Shown here piece by piece: positions 51,547-60,202 of a stretch of DNA of 64,000 bases. The stretch is from positions 1-64,000 of the forward strand of contig NZ_AUBG01000011.1 in NCBI RefSeq assembly GCF_000429125.1, read 5' to 3'. How positions within the stretch are numbered: the first letter of the stretch is position 1; each line of letters starts with the position of its first letter. The notes under the pieces are model-generated. The model did not search any database and was not told the origin of the DNA. It worked only from the letters and a program-made list of their open reading frames with translations. Position numbers and translations under genes: made by a program. This DNA is from Aequorivita capsosiphonis DSM 23843 (lineage in GTDB: Bacteria > Bacteroidota > Bacteroidia > Flavobacteriales > Flavobacteriaceae).

Positions 51547-54006
51547 ATGGCCACTTCAAAAAATAGATTTACTTTCAAAATCATTCTTAGTTATTTGTTA
51601 CTAGGCGCTTTATCCGTGCTTGTGGGTGTGTTTTTATTCTCTGAATTTAAAAACTACACCGCTGCAGTCAATGATTCTAAAGGTGAAAAAAAGTTTATTG
51701 AAACAGGAACGCTTATTAATTTACTTTACGAAACAGACGGATTTTCAAGGCTAGCACTTTTAACGGAAAGCGATGAAGATTTTGAGAAGTACACATCAAA
51801 AAATGATTCGCTTTTCAAAAAAATAGAAGAGATAAAGTTGCTCGCTATCAACAGTTTTCAAGCAGTACAGCTGGATAGCGTAAAATTTTTACTTGAAGAT
51901 AAAAATCGAAATATCGAGCAGCTGCGGATTCTGCGGTTAACCAATCAAAAAGATACTTCCCTCGATGACATCATGCGGGAAGTACGTAAATTGGAGTCTT
52001 CAGTAGGATTAAACTCCGTGGAATCCTTAGTCCAGAATCCATCAAAATTAAGCAGTAGAGAGCGTAGAGTGTATCAATCTTATGCAGATTATCTCAATAG
52101 CGATGCAACACGCGACACCTCAACGGTACGGTCAAAAACCGTAGATTCTATGTTGGCAGCTTCCCGCTATATAGTTGCGGAAGCTAAGAAGGAAAGCTCT
52201 CGAATCCGAAAATCCTTAATGCAAAAGGAAAACGAATTGATCCGCAACGATCTTAAAATTTCAGAACGTTTACGGGAAATTATAACAAGTTTCGACAACG
52301 AAATTACTAAGAATAACAACTTGGAAAAAGAGCAAAGAGCGCAATCCATGAATAGAACGGGCGAGGTTTTAAAGTTTGCCGGGATCTTAGGCGGGATTGT
52401 AGTTTTGTTATTTTCATACTTTATCCTATCCGACTTTTTTAGAGCTGAAAAGTTTAAGAAAAATCTGGAAGATTCGAAGGACTATGCCTTAATGCTTTTG
52501 AAAAGTCGCGAACAACTCATTTCCACAGTAAGTCACGATTTAAAGACACCTTTAAATACCATAAGCGGTTATTCAGAATTGTTTGGAAACTCATCACTTA
52601 CGGAAAAACAGAAGTATTATTTAGGGCAGATTACTTCAAGTTCATATTTTATTTCGCATCTGGTAGATGACTTGCTAGATTATTCAAAACTGGAAGCTGG
52701 AAAATTACCGATGGAAAGCATTCCATTTTCATTGGAAAATATTATTGTAGATGCTGGAAACGCAGTAAAACAACAATATCCAGATAAACCGGTAGCATTA
52801 AAAATTTCAATTTCTGATAAGATAAAGAACCAGATTTTTGAAAGTGACCCGTTGCGAATTCGGCAGGTTATCAACAACTTAATAGGCAACGCATTTAAGT
52901 TTACCGAAAATGGAAGTGTCGAAATAAGAGTTGACGAAGTTGAAAAGAAGGACAAAATTTCCACCGTTCAAATCACTGTCATTGATACGGGAATTGGTAT
53001 TTCAAAGGAAAAGCAACAGTTAATTTTTAACGAATTTACACAGGCAGAAACTGAAATTGCCCACAAGTTTGGCGGTAGTGGCCTGGGATTGGCTATCTCA
53101 AAAAAGCTGACAGAACTTTTAGGCGGAACTTTAAAAGTGGCAAGCGTTCTAGACGAAGGAAGCACATTCATATTAAGTCTCCCCTTAAAAAACTCGGAAA
53201 GGATTGCTCCTAAAAATTCTACTGAAACCACCAATTCATTTAGTGGATTAAAAGCAGTTATCATTGATGATGACGATGCCATGCGTTCGCTGTTACAGGA
53301 GATTTTTGAACAAATGGATATTACTTCTGGAGCATTTAACAGTTACGCAAATTTTGCATCTGCGGCAAAAGAGACAGACTTTGATTTTGTATTAACCGAT
53401 ATTCAAATGCCCAATACGGATGGTTTTTTTGTTTTAAAAAGCTTAAAAGAAGGCGCCATAGCTTCTTATAAAAACCAGCCAATTATCGCAATGACCGGAA
53501 GTAGAGAACACAGCCGGGATTTCTATCTGGAAAAAGGATTTTCTGAAATGCTTCCCAAACCTTTTTCAAAACAGGCCTTGGTTAAAGCCTTAGAGCGGAT
53601 TTTTTCAGAACAAAAAGGATTTTCTGAAAATTCAGATTTTGAGGAAATAGCTCAAACAGATTCATCCACTTCCGAAGAATTTGATCTTTCTCTTTTAAAA
53701 TCATTTTTAAACACCCCACAAGCTTTGGAAGAAGTGCTATCAATTTTTGATGTGCAAACAGAAAAAGATTTGCAGCAAATAAAGCAATGTATAGCTGAAA
53801 AAGATTTAGAAACTATCAAGGAAATAGCACACCGGATGTTAACCATGTTTAGACAGATAAATGCTAGAAATGTGATTCCGATTCTTGAAAGGATGGAAGA
53901 ATATGATGAATTTAAAAATGACGCGTATTGGAATAAAGTACAAATAGACCTAGAGAAACTGATATTGAATATAAGGGATTTACAAAAGGCTCTAGAAAAC
54001 AGATAG
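51547..54006 (+). CDS. Hybrid histidine kinase with receiver and HPt domains
   Basis: An 819-residue membrane phosphorelay protein. Two membrane segments (about 10-30 and 275-298) flank a helical periplasmic sensor. HisKA has its His in STVSHDLKTPLN (about 329) and the ATPase has G1 DTGIGI and G2 GGSGLGLAISKKL. The receiver follows (IIDDDDAMR, phospho-Asp about 618 in VLTDIQMPNTDG), then a C-terminal HPt domain with His about 762 in KEIAHRMLTMF. All four relay sites are in one chain. Its stop is 1 base from that of the convergent sigma-54 regulator, its likely output. Confidence 0.93.
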   Translation: MATSKNRFTFKIILSYLLLGALSVLVGVFLFSEFKNYTAAVNDSKGEKKFIETGTLINLLYETDGFSRLALLTESDEDFEKYTSKNDSLFKKIEEIKLLAINSFQAVQLDSVKFLLEDKNRNIEQLRILRLTNQKDTSLDDIMREVRKLESSVGLNSVESLVQNPSKLSSRERRVYQSYADYLNSDATRDTSTVRSKTVDSMLAASRYIVAEAKKESSRIRKSLMQKENELIRNDLKISERLREIITSFDNEITKNNNLEKEQRAQSMNRTGEVLKFAGILGGIVVLLFSYFILSDFFRAEKFKKNLEDSKDYALMLLKSREQLISTVSHDLKTPLNTISGYSELFGNSSLTEKQKYYLGQITSSSYFISHLVDDLLDYSKLEAGKLPMESIPFSLENIIVDAGNAVKQQYPDKPVALKISISDKIKNQIFESDPLRIRQVINNLIGNAFKFTENGSVEIRVDEVEKKDKISTVQITVIDTGIGISKEKQQLIFNEFTQAETEIAHKFGGSGLGLAISKKLTELLGGTLKVASVLDEGSTFILSLPLKNSERIAPKNSTETTNSFSGLKAVIIDDDDAMRSLLQEIFEQMDITSGAFNSYANFASAAKETDFDFVLTDIQMPNTDGFFVLKSLKEGAIASYKNQPIIAMTGSREHSRDFYLEKGFSEMLPKPFSKQALVKALERIFSEQKGFSENSDFEEIAQTDSSTSEEFDLSLLKSFLNTPQALEEVLSIFDVQTEKDLQQIKQCIAEKDLETIKEIAHRMLTMFRQINARNVIPILERMEEYDEFKNDAYWNKVQIDLEKLILNIRDLQKALENR

Positions 54007-54007
54007 C

Positions 54008-55384
54008 TTAAAGCTCTATTTGATAGTGCTCCAACTTGTTATAAAGCGTTTTACGAGTAATATTCAGCAACTTTGCGGCTTTGGTTTTGTTGAACTCGGC
54101 TTCTTTTAAGGCGTTTAGAATTAGTTGCTTTTCATTGCTTTCTTTTGAAAAATCTACTTTTTCTGGTTCCACTTTTTTAGAAAAAAGCACTTCTCTGGGA
54201 ATTACATCCAATGGAACCAAGGAAGCATTCGTTAGTAAAACAGAGCGTTTTATAACATTTTTCAATTCCCGAAGGTTTCCTGGCCAAGCGTAATTTTTAA
54301 AAGCTTCTTCCACTTCTTTTGAAAGTCCCAAAACTTCTTTTCCTAAAGATGCATTTGCTTCAGCCAAAAAGTATTCTATAAAAAGGAATAGATCTTCCTT
54401 TCTTTCTTGTAAAGAGGGAATATGGATGGAGAACTCATTCAACCGATGATATAAATCTTCTCGGAATTTCCCGTCAGCAACAGCTTTTAACAAATCCTCA
54501 TTGGTAGCTGAAAGAATACGGACATCAACTTCAATTTCAGTATTACTTCCAACTGGTTTTATTTTTCGTTCCTGCAAGGCTCGCAGCAATTGTATTTGAT
54601 TTTCATAGGAAAGGTTCCCTACTTCATCTAAAAAAAGAGTTCCACCGTGAGCGGCTTCAAAATGTCCTTTTTTATCATTTATGGCGCCTGTAAAACTTCC
54701 TTTTACGTGACCAAAAAATTCGCTGGCCGCAATCTCCTTCGGAATCGCACCACAATCCACAGCAACAAAACTTTGATTTCTTCTGGAACTAAAATCATGA
54801 ATCGCTTTTGCAGCAACTTCCTTTCCAGTTCCACTTTCACCTTGAATCAAGACGCACATATCTGTAGGTCCAACGAGCTTTATATATTCATTAAACTTCT
54901 TTGAAGACTCACTGATTCCAACAACAAATCTAGGTTGTGATCTTTGTTTAACTGATGAATCTGGCTTCTCTTCTTTTGATTTCGCTTTCAAAAAACCTTT
55001 ATTCTCAACTGTAAATTCATCATTCTGTTTAGAATCCTCTTCAATAATCATCAACAGCTCCTCAGGTCTAAAGGGTTTGGAAATATAATCTAAAGCACCT
55101 TTTTTGATAGCTTTTACCGCAGTATCCACTTCGGCGTAACCCGTCATTAAAATAACTTTTGTTTTTGGAGCAATCTTTTTGGAGTATTCCAACAGCTCAA
55201 GCCCTGAGTCATCCGGTAATTTTAGGTCGGTAATTAGAAGATCAAATTGGTTTTCGTCTAAAGCTTTTCGTCCACCCTCCCCAGTAAGGGAAACGCTAAC
55301 TTCAAAACCCTTCCGTTCAAGGAAAGAGGTGAGCATTTTTCCAAAAGCTGCGTCGTCTTCAATTATGTGTATTTTCTGCGTCAT
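54008..55384 (-). CDS. Sigma-54-dependent response regulator (NtrC family)
   Basis: About 458 residues from the ATG at 55384 (MTQKIHIIEDDAAFG), which begins the receiver correctly; the frame opens 15 codons earlier. Receiver 1-120 with Asp in LLITDLKLPDDSG; AAA+ domain about 155-380 with Walker A GESGTGKE, the sigma-54 loop as GSFTGA (canonical GAFTGA with Ala to Ser) and Walker B LFLDEVG; Fis-type HTH at the end (FNKTKAAKLLNITRKTLYNKL). It should activate sigma-54 promoters when phosphorylated, probably by the facing hybrid kinase. Confidence 0.94.
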   Translation of the reverse strand: MTQKIHIIEDDAAFGKMLTSFLERKGFEVSVSLTGEGGRKALDENQFDLLITDLKLPDDSGLELLEYSKKIAPKTKVILMTGYAEVDTAVKAIKKGALDYISKPFRPEELLMIIEEDSKQNDEFTVENKGFLKAKSKEEKPDSSVKQRSQPRFVVGISESSKKFNEYIKLVGPTDMCVLIQGESGTGKEVAAKAIHDFSSRRNQSFVAVDCGAIPKEIAASEFFGHVKGSFTGAINDKKGHFEAAHGGTLFLDEVGNLSYENQIQLLRALQERKIKPVGSNTEIEVDVRILSATNEDLLKAVADGKFREDLYHRLNEFSIHIPSLQERKEDLFLFIEYFLAEANASLGKEVLGLSKEVEEAFKNYAWPGNLRELKNVIKRSVLLTNASLVPLDVIPREVLFSKKVEPEKVDFSKESNEKQLILNALKEAEFNKTKAAKLLNITRKTLYNKLEHYQIEL

Positions 55385-55445
55385 CACATTTTCTAAAAAG
55401 GTAAAAATAGTGACTATATGAGAGGCCAATCTCTAAAATTATCAC

Positions 55446-55479
55446 AAAAAAAAGGCATCCAATAATAGGACGCCTTTTT
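55446..55479 (-). terminator. Terminator of the PepSY-like protein gene
   Basis: On the minus strand AAAAAGGC-G-TCC pairs with GGA-T-GCCTTTTT around TATTATT and ends in a T run, 31 bases behind the stop at 55510. Confidence 0.8.
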
Positions 55480-55509
55480 CAGAAGTATTGAATCTAAAAT
55501 ACCTGCAGC

Positions 55510-55929
55510 TTACTGCTTCTTTAATTCATTTTTAATCCACTCACCTTTTGCATTTGCATATACTGTTGCTTGTTTAGCATCAGCGGTGGCAAGTTCAATT
55601 TTATAATCTCCCTGGGCATTCACATAAGCCTTAGAAATAGCGGCTCCGTCAAAATCTGCAGCAACTGCATCTTTCACGGCCTGTGGCAAATCAGCAGACT
55701 TTACTTCTTTGTAGTCTTGCACAACATCGGCAGCGGCAACTTCAGTAGCAGCAACTTCTTCTACAGCTGTATTCTCAACATCTTGAGCGGCATCTAAGCG
55801 GCTTTCAACTTGAGCTTCAACCGCTGTTTGTGGCTTCTCGTTCATTGCAGTTACTTCTTTGTCAGTTTGTGCGGTTACGGCAGTTAAACCTCCTAATACG
55901 ATTGCTGCACTTAAAATTAACTTTTTCAT
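55510..55929 (-). CDS. Exported PepSY-like protein with Ala/Val/Glu-rich linker
   Basis: A 139-residue exported protein. Signal peptide MKKLILSAAIVLGGLTAVTAQ; then a low-complexity Ala/Glu/Val stretch (residues about 30-72); then a PepSY/BLIP-like domain (KSADLPQAVKDAVAADFDGAAISKAYVNAQG, YKIELATADAKQATVYANAKGEWIK). Such small domains are periplasmic and are thought to inhibit proteases or bind partners. It is monocistronic with its own terminator. A near-consensus promoter, TTG-N21-TACTTTTT (56023-55992), lies upstream. Confidence 0.75.
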   Translation of the reverse strand: MKKLILSAAIVLGGLTAVTAQTDKEVTAMNEKPQTAVEAQVESRLDAAQDVENTAVEEVAATEVAAADVVQDYKEVKSADLPQAVKDAVAADFDGAAISKAYVNAQGDYKIELATADAKQATVYANAKGEWIKNELKKQ

Positions 55930-55991
55930 AGTTTGTATTTTTTACTAGTTATTATATATGTTTCTAAGTTTGTTTGTTGTCTTGTATATAG

Positions 55992-56023
55992 AAAAAGTAG
56001 TGCCATAGAACAACAATAACCAA
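55992..56023 (-). promoter_or_regulatory. Candidate promoter of the PepSY-like gene
   Basis: TTG (56023-56021), 21-base spacer, TACTTTTT (55999-55992), one mismatch from TAnnTTTG. The leader would be about 60 bases. Confidence 0.35.
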
Positions 56024-56146
56024 AACCAATATTAAAATATTGGTTATCAGTATTTTAGAGAATATATAAGTTTAGTAAACTTTTAAAAAAGTGTGTAAGA
56101 AGAAATGAATTCGTGTAAAATTTATACACTTTCTGTATAAATGCTA

Positions 56147-56548
56147 TTAATATTTGGGAGGTTTGCGATTGGCCTTTTTCATAGCGTTTTCTTTTTTAGA
56201 CTTTAAACGCCGCTCTATGGCACCTTTTGATGGTTTGGTCTTTTTTCGCGGCTTCGCAACTTTTAGGTTTTGTTGAAGAATTTGAATCAATCGCTCAATT
56301 ACAATAGCTTTGTTTCGGTGTTGACTTCTAGTTTCGCCACATTGGAGCGTTATGAATCCCTCTGAAGAGATTTTTGAAGATAGTTTGTGCCTTAGTCGCT
56401 CCTTTTCCCTTTCCGAAAGGGCTTGGGAAGCGTTCAAATTAAACGATACCTCAACTTTTGAAGCCGTTTTATTAACATGCTGCCCGCCAGGACCACTGCT
56501 GCGGATGGCTTTAAAACTGAGTTCTGATATTAAGACTTCTATGTTCAC
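56147..56548 (-). CDS. arfB: Peptidyl-tRNA hydrolase ArfB (stalled-ribosome rescue)
   Basis: A 133-residue class I release-factor-like protein with the catalytic GGQ in SSGPGGQHVNKTASKVE near residue 22 and a basic C-terminal tail (KPRKKTKPSKGAIERRLKSKKENAMKK) that enters the empty mRNA channel. It releases peptides on ribosomes stalled without a stop codon. It starts with GTG at 56548, overlapping the DUF4301 stop (GTGA). Confidence 0.92.
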   Translation of the reverse strand: MNIEVLISELSFKAIRSSGPGGQHVNKTASKVEVSFNLNASQALSEREKERLRHKLSSKISSEGFITLQCGETRSQHRNKAIVIERLIQILQQNLKVAKPRKKTKPSKGAIERRLKSKKENAMKKANRKPPKY

Positions 56549-58068
56549 TTTGGTTGATGTACTTCGTTTAAAAGATCGTTAACTGTTTTTACAGGATTGA
56601 AAGTAATAAGCGGCACTTCTACAAAAATCGTATTCCAGTTTGCCATGGCGCCATTCCACAATCCAGGTAATTCAAGTGCCTTTATAGCTTTTCCCTGATA
56701 AGATTTATTCGAAATAAAACCAGTATCAGGATCTGAAAATTCCAAAAGATTGTATTTCACACCTTTGTAGTCGCGAATACCGCAAACTAAATCTACAGGA
56801 TTAAAATGAGTAGCCATATCAACCAAGGCTTTCTGTTCTGGATTATGAATGTCAATTTGCGACATTTCAACAATTTGATAGGAAAGATTTCCATTTTTGT
56901 CTTCTACCAAGAATGGACCACCGCCAGGCGCGCCCGTGTTTTCCACAACGCCACAAATACGGATGGGACGTTCTAGAATTTTTAGCAGCCTTTCCTTATC
57001 CACTATAATATTTTGAACATTTAACTCTTCGAAAATAAAACTTGTTATTTCTCGTAACGTTTCTTCAGAAACATTTTCAGAGTGAAGTTTTTCTACAAAT
57101 CCGAATATTTTCTGTTGAACCGAAATCAGTTTTCCAGCCAACATTTTTTTCTGAAAAGCAATCGTTTCAACATAACTCTCAGAAACTACATTGTCAATAT
57201 TTTTGATAAAAACGATATCTGCGTCCACATCATTCAAATTCTGAAGCAACGCGCCGTGCCCTGAAGGGCGGAAAAGCAAATCACTATTTTGATCCAAAAA
57301 AATTCCATTTTCTGGCGTTGCAGCAATCGTATCTGTTTCTTTTTTCTGAAAGGAATAGGAAATATCGAAATTCACTCCTGTTTTCTTTTCAACAATATGT
57401 TCTACATCGTCAAAGCGTTTTTTGAACTTTTCTTCGTGATCTTCAGAAACGGTAAAATGCAGGTTTGATGTTCCATTGGAAGTTGCGTAAAAAGCTGCTT
57501 CATATAACTGTTCACCAAAAGCAGTAACGTAGTCTTCTCCATATTTATGAAAAGGAACAAGGCCTTTTGGCGTATTGCTAAAGTTTAAACCAGTCTCTTC
57601 AAGCATTTCTTGAACGAACAAATAGTATCTTTTTCCCTTTTTAAAACTGACATAATCGGGATACTTTTCTTCCAATTTTTCTTTTACCAAACCTGAAAAG
57701 GCAAAAACATCTATTGAATTAAAGAATGTTCTCAGATCTACATTTTCCTCTTTTTGAAGAAATAAGTCAATGTCTTCATCTGTCTTATAGTTTTCCAAAA
57801 ACTGATGTAGAAATTTAAACATTCGCGTGGCTGCACCAGAAGCTGGAACAAACTTTAGCAAATCTAAATTGTCTTTCTCCGTTTCAAAAAGATTAACAAA
57901 ATGCTGTTGCTCTTCTTCCGAAATGAGGTCTATTCCGTTATTTACAGACGCCGCTTCCACTACATTCGCATAAGGAATTCCATCTTTAAATATCTGGAGT
58001 TGGGCTCTAACTTTCGCTTCGGAAAGACCGTGTGCTTTTATCTGCTGTATATTTTTTTCAGTAAACAT
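56545..58068 (-). CDS. DUF4301 family protein
   Basis: About 507 residues from the ATG at 58068 (MFTEKNIQQIKAHGLSEAKV). The frame opens at 58122, but those codons fall inside a dispersed repeat, so the shorter start is preferred. Blocks such as FVPASGAATRMFKFL, LFRPSGHGALLQNLNDVDADIVFIKNIDN and GVVENTGAPGGGPF give it a nucleotidyltransferase look (sugar-1-phosphate-uridylyltransferase-like), but activity is not established. Its gene is adjacent to NadR-like kinase and PnuC genes, and its stop overlaps arfB. Confidence 0.85.
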   Translation of the reverse strand: MFTEKNIQQIKAHGLSEAKVRAQLQIFKDGIPYANVVEAASVNNGIDLISEEEQQHFVNLFETEKDNLDLLKFVPASGAATRMFKFLHQFLENYKTDEDIDLFLQKEENVDLRTFFNSIDVFAFSGLVKEKLEEKYPDYVSFKKGKRYYLFVQEMLEETGLNFSNTPKGLVPFHKYGEDYVTAFGEQLYEAAFYATSNGTSNLHFTVSEDHEEKFKKRFDDVEHIVEKKTGVNFDISYSFQKKETDTIAATPENGIFLDQNSDLLFRPSGHGALLQNLNDVDADIVFIKNIDNVVSESYVETIAFQKKMLAGKLISVQQKIFGFVEKLHSENVSEETLREITSFIFEELNVQNIIVDKERLLKILERPIRICGVVENTGAPGGGPFLVEDKNGNLSYQIVEMSQIDIHNPEQKALVDMATHFNPVDLVCGIRDYKGVKYNLLEFSDPDTGFISNKSYQGKAIKALELPGLWNGAMANWNTIFVEVPLITFNPVKTVNDLLNEVHQPK

Positions 58069-58089
58069 TCTTAATCTAATTTTTGCTCT

Positions 58090-58139
58090 GTGCCCTCTGT
58101 GCCTTTGTGGTGATAATACCACAGAGTCACAGAGGGCAC
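58090..58139. repeat. Inverted repeat with CTCTGTGCCTTTGTGGT core
   Basis: Two 22-base arms (58090-58111 and 58118-58139) are complementary at 20 of 22 positions around a 6-base loop. The left arm plus three bases matches 32255-32279 at 24 of 25 positions. It separates the NadR-like stop from the DUF4301 start. Confidence 0.75.
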
Positions 58140-58147
58140 AAAGGTTT

Positions 58148-58720
58148 CTAATTTTTCAACAGTTGATCAATAATTCCAATCGCTGTATTAAATCGCTCTT
58201 CCTCGTTCCCCTTTAATATTCTATAAGGGAAATCCTGTTTTTTTAATTCGGCTTCGAAAATACGAAACATTTCTTCACGATTCTTGGGTCGGTCTCGCAA
58301 AATATCAGGCTCCCACGTTGTATCGATATACGTTAAAAGGTAGATGCAATTATTATCCTTCGTTGCTTCATTAATTATTTCTTTAGGACAGAATCCGTCG
58401 TAATAATATTCAGAATACACTTTTAGCTCCAACAAGTTCGTATCGCAGATAAGGAGTTTTTCAACCTGTTGTGAAATATCATTTTCCAGTTTTAATTGTC
58501 CTTTTGCTATTGGGAGCAGGTCTTCTCTGGCAACCAATTCTTTCTTTAAATCCCACTTTTCTTCAAGGTAAACCCGCATAAATTCAGGCACCCAAGAGGT
58601 GCTATAATGCGCTGCCAACTGTTTTGCCAAAGTGGTTTTACCTGTAGATTCGGGGCCGTATAAAACTACTTTTATCAATTGAGCAGACTGGTTTCGGGGA
58701 TGTTTAAATTTTTCTTCCAA
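58148..58720 (-). CDS. NadR-like P-loop kinase
   Basis: A 190-residue P-loop kinase resembling the ribosylnicotinamide kinase domain of NadR. Walker A GPESTGKTTLAKQL lies near residue 24; VPEFMRVYLEEKW and CDTNLLELKVYSEYYYDG are family blocks; the lid has RDRPKNREEM. It overlaps the pnuC-type gene by 46 bases and would phosphorylate the incoming nucleoside so that it is trapped. If the transporter carries thiamine rather than nicotinamide riboside, this could be a thiamine kinase instead. Confidence 0.82.
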   Translation of the reverse strand: MEEKFKHPRNQSAQLIKVVLYGPESTGKTTLAKQLAAHYSTSWVPEFMRVYLEEKWDLKKELVAREDLLPIAKGQLKLENDISQQVEKLLICDTNLLELKVYSEYYYDGFCPKEIINEATKDNNCIYLLTYIDTTWEPDILRDRPKNREEMFRIFEAELKKQDFPYRILKGNEEERFNTAIGIIDQLLKN

Positions 58721-59313
58721 GCGCGATATCCGTAAATGGCAATAATAGTAAATAATACGTACTGAAACGAAGTAAATACGAGTCCTTTATAAAGATAAAG
58801 CGGGATAGAGATAACATCTCCAATAATCCAATAAATCCAGTTTTCCACTTTTTTCTTCGCCATTAACCACATTCCCACAAAGAAAATAGCGGTGGTAATT
58901 GTATCTACATAGGCCGTCCAACTATTCCATTTGTCAAAAACTTCATAAACGGCGAAAACGAAGATCAAGGTCGCAATGAAAATATAAATGGAAGTCTTAT
59001 GTTCTTTTTTAGTAGTTCTAGTAATCGGTGTATAATGTGTGTCGTCCACTTTTCGTGTCCATACATACCAACCATAAATACTCATGGAGAAATAATAGGC
59101 GTTTATCATCATATCGCCTAAAAGACCATAGATAGCGAGTATATAAACAAAAATGGCAGTACTGATAATGCCAGTTGGATACACCCAAATGTTATCCTGT
59201 TTGGCGTACAAAACACTCAGAAATCCAAAGAAAACACCAATAATTTCCAAGACTATCAAATAGGTTGGAATATCATTATACTGCGCAAAAAACCAATCAA
59301 AAATAGCGTTCAT
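58675..59313 (-). CDS. pnuC: PnuC-family vitamin transporter
   Basis: A 212-residue inner-membrane protein with seven membrane segments and PnuC signatures (WVYPTGIISTAIFVYILAIYG, YFSMSIYGWYVW, and the late WIYWIIGDVISIPLYLYKG). PnuC carriers move nicotinamide riboside by facilitated diffusion; the PnuT branch moves thiamine and is frequent in Bacteroidota. The coupled NadR-like kinase favours nicotinamide riboside; the thiamine-regulated receptor 7.5 kb away is a reason for caution. A -7 box TAATTTTG is at 59360-59353. Confidence 0.87.
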   Translation of the reverse strand: MNAIFDWFFAQYNDIPTYLIVLEIIGVFFGFLSVLYAKQDNIWVYPTGIISTAIFVYILAIYGLLGDMMINAYYFSMSIYGWYVWTRKVDDTHYTPITRTTKKEHKTSIYIFIATLIFVFAVYEVFDKWNSWTAYVDTITTAIFFVGMWLMAKKKVENWIYWIIGDVISIPLYLYKGLVFTSFQYVLFTIIAIYGYRAWKKNLNIPETSLLN

Positions 59314-59509
59314 CTGAGGTTTGCTAAGGTTTTAATTTTTCTTCAATTTATTCAAAATTACGATTATATAGATATTTCCATCTAAGGCGGTCAGGCGCTT
59401 TACAGTTGCTTGTTTGAAGTTGCACGACACATGTTTCAAGTTGCAAAATTTAGTTATTTGAAATTTAATGAAATTTGAATTTTGTTATTTGGGGCTTGAA
59501 TTTTGGAAT

Positions 59510-60202
59510 TTACTCATAGGCCGTTCCCATTACAACCATATCTGCGCCGGACTTATATGCGTTTTGTTTTTGCGCTTCTGTTTTGATCCCTCCTCCAACA
59601 ATTAAAGGGATTTTTATCGCTCTTCTTACTTCAGAAATAATTTCAGGCTTAACGGGAAACTTAGCACCACTGCCCGCTTCCAGATAAATGAGTTTTGCGC
59701 CCATAAATTGTCCGGCTAGTGCCGTGTGCACAATTTTTTCAATATCTTCTTGCGGAAGCGGTTCGGTCTTCGTCACTTTTGAAACTGCAGAATCATTGCC
59801 GCCATCAATCAAAATATAACCTGTGGGAATAATCTCCAACGCTGAATCTTTCAATTTCGAAATGGATTTTATTTGTTGTCCAATTAAGTATTCCGCATTT
59901 CTTCCAGAGAGCAAGGTTAAAAATAAAAGCGCATCTGCAAGTGGTGTAATATGTGAATGATCACCCGGAAATAGAAAAATGGGAAGCTTTGTTTCTGTCT
60001 TCAATGCTCTTACCGTTTCTTCAGTTTCGTCATTTGCCACAATACTTCCACCAACAAAAAGATGCGTGGTTTCTTTCGGAATTATATTTAAAAATGCTTT
60101 TACTTCAGAAATATCAAACTTATCGGGGTCAATCAAAATGCTAAGTAGCTTCTCCCTTTTGGAAATTAATTTCAGAAAAGAGTTGTAGAAAATTCCTTCC
60201 AT
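59510..60202 (-). CDS. Geranylgeranylglyceryl/heptaprenylglyceryl phosphate synthase
   Basis: A 230-residue TIM-barrel prenyltransferase joining a polyprenyl diphosphate to sn-glycerol-1-phosphate. Visible are SILIDPDKFD, HLFVGGSIVANDETEE, PIFLFPGDHSHI, YLEAGSGAKFPV and the phosphate-binding IVGGGIKTEAQKQ. In Archaea this makes ether lipids; a group-II branch is present in Bacteroidota, where the physiological role is poorly known. It follows the phosphopantetheinyl transferase gene with no gap. Confidence 0.93.
   Translation of the reverse strand: MEGIFYNSFLKLISKREKLLSILIDPDKFDISEVKAFLNIIPKETTHLFVGGSIVANDETEETVRALKTETKLPIFLFPGDHSHITPLADALLFLTLLSGRNAEYLIGQQIKSISKLKDSALEIIPTGYILIDGGNDSAVSKVTKTEPLPQEDIEKIVHTALAGQFMGAKLIYLEAGSGAKFPVKPEIISEVRRAIKIPLIVGGGIKTEAQKQNAYKSGADMVVMGTAYE

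Noticed and set aside
58069-58122. Longer start of the DUF4301 protein at 58122
   Set aside because: Those 18 codons lie in a dispersed inverted repeat and have no family resemblance; the ATG at 58068 fits.
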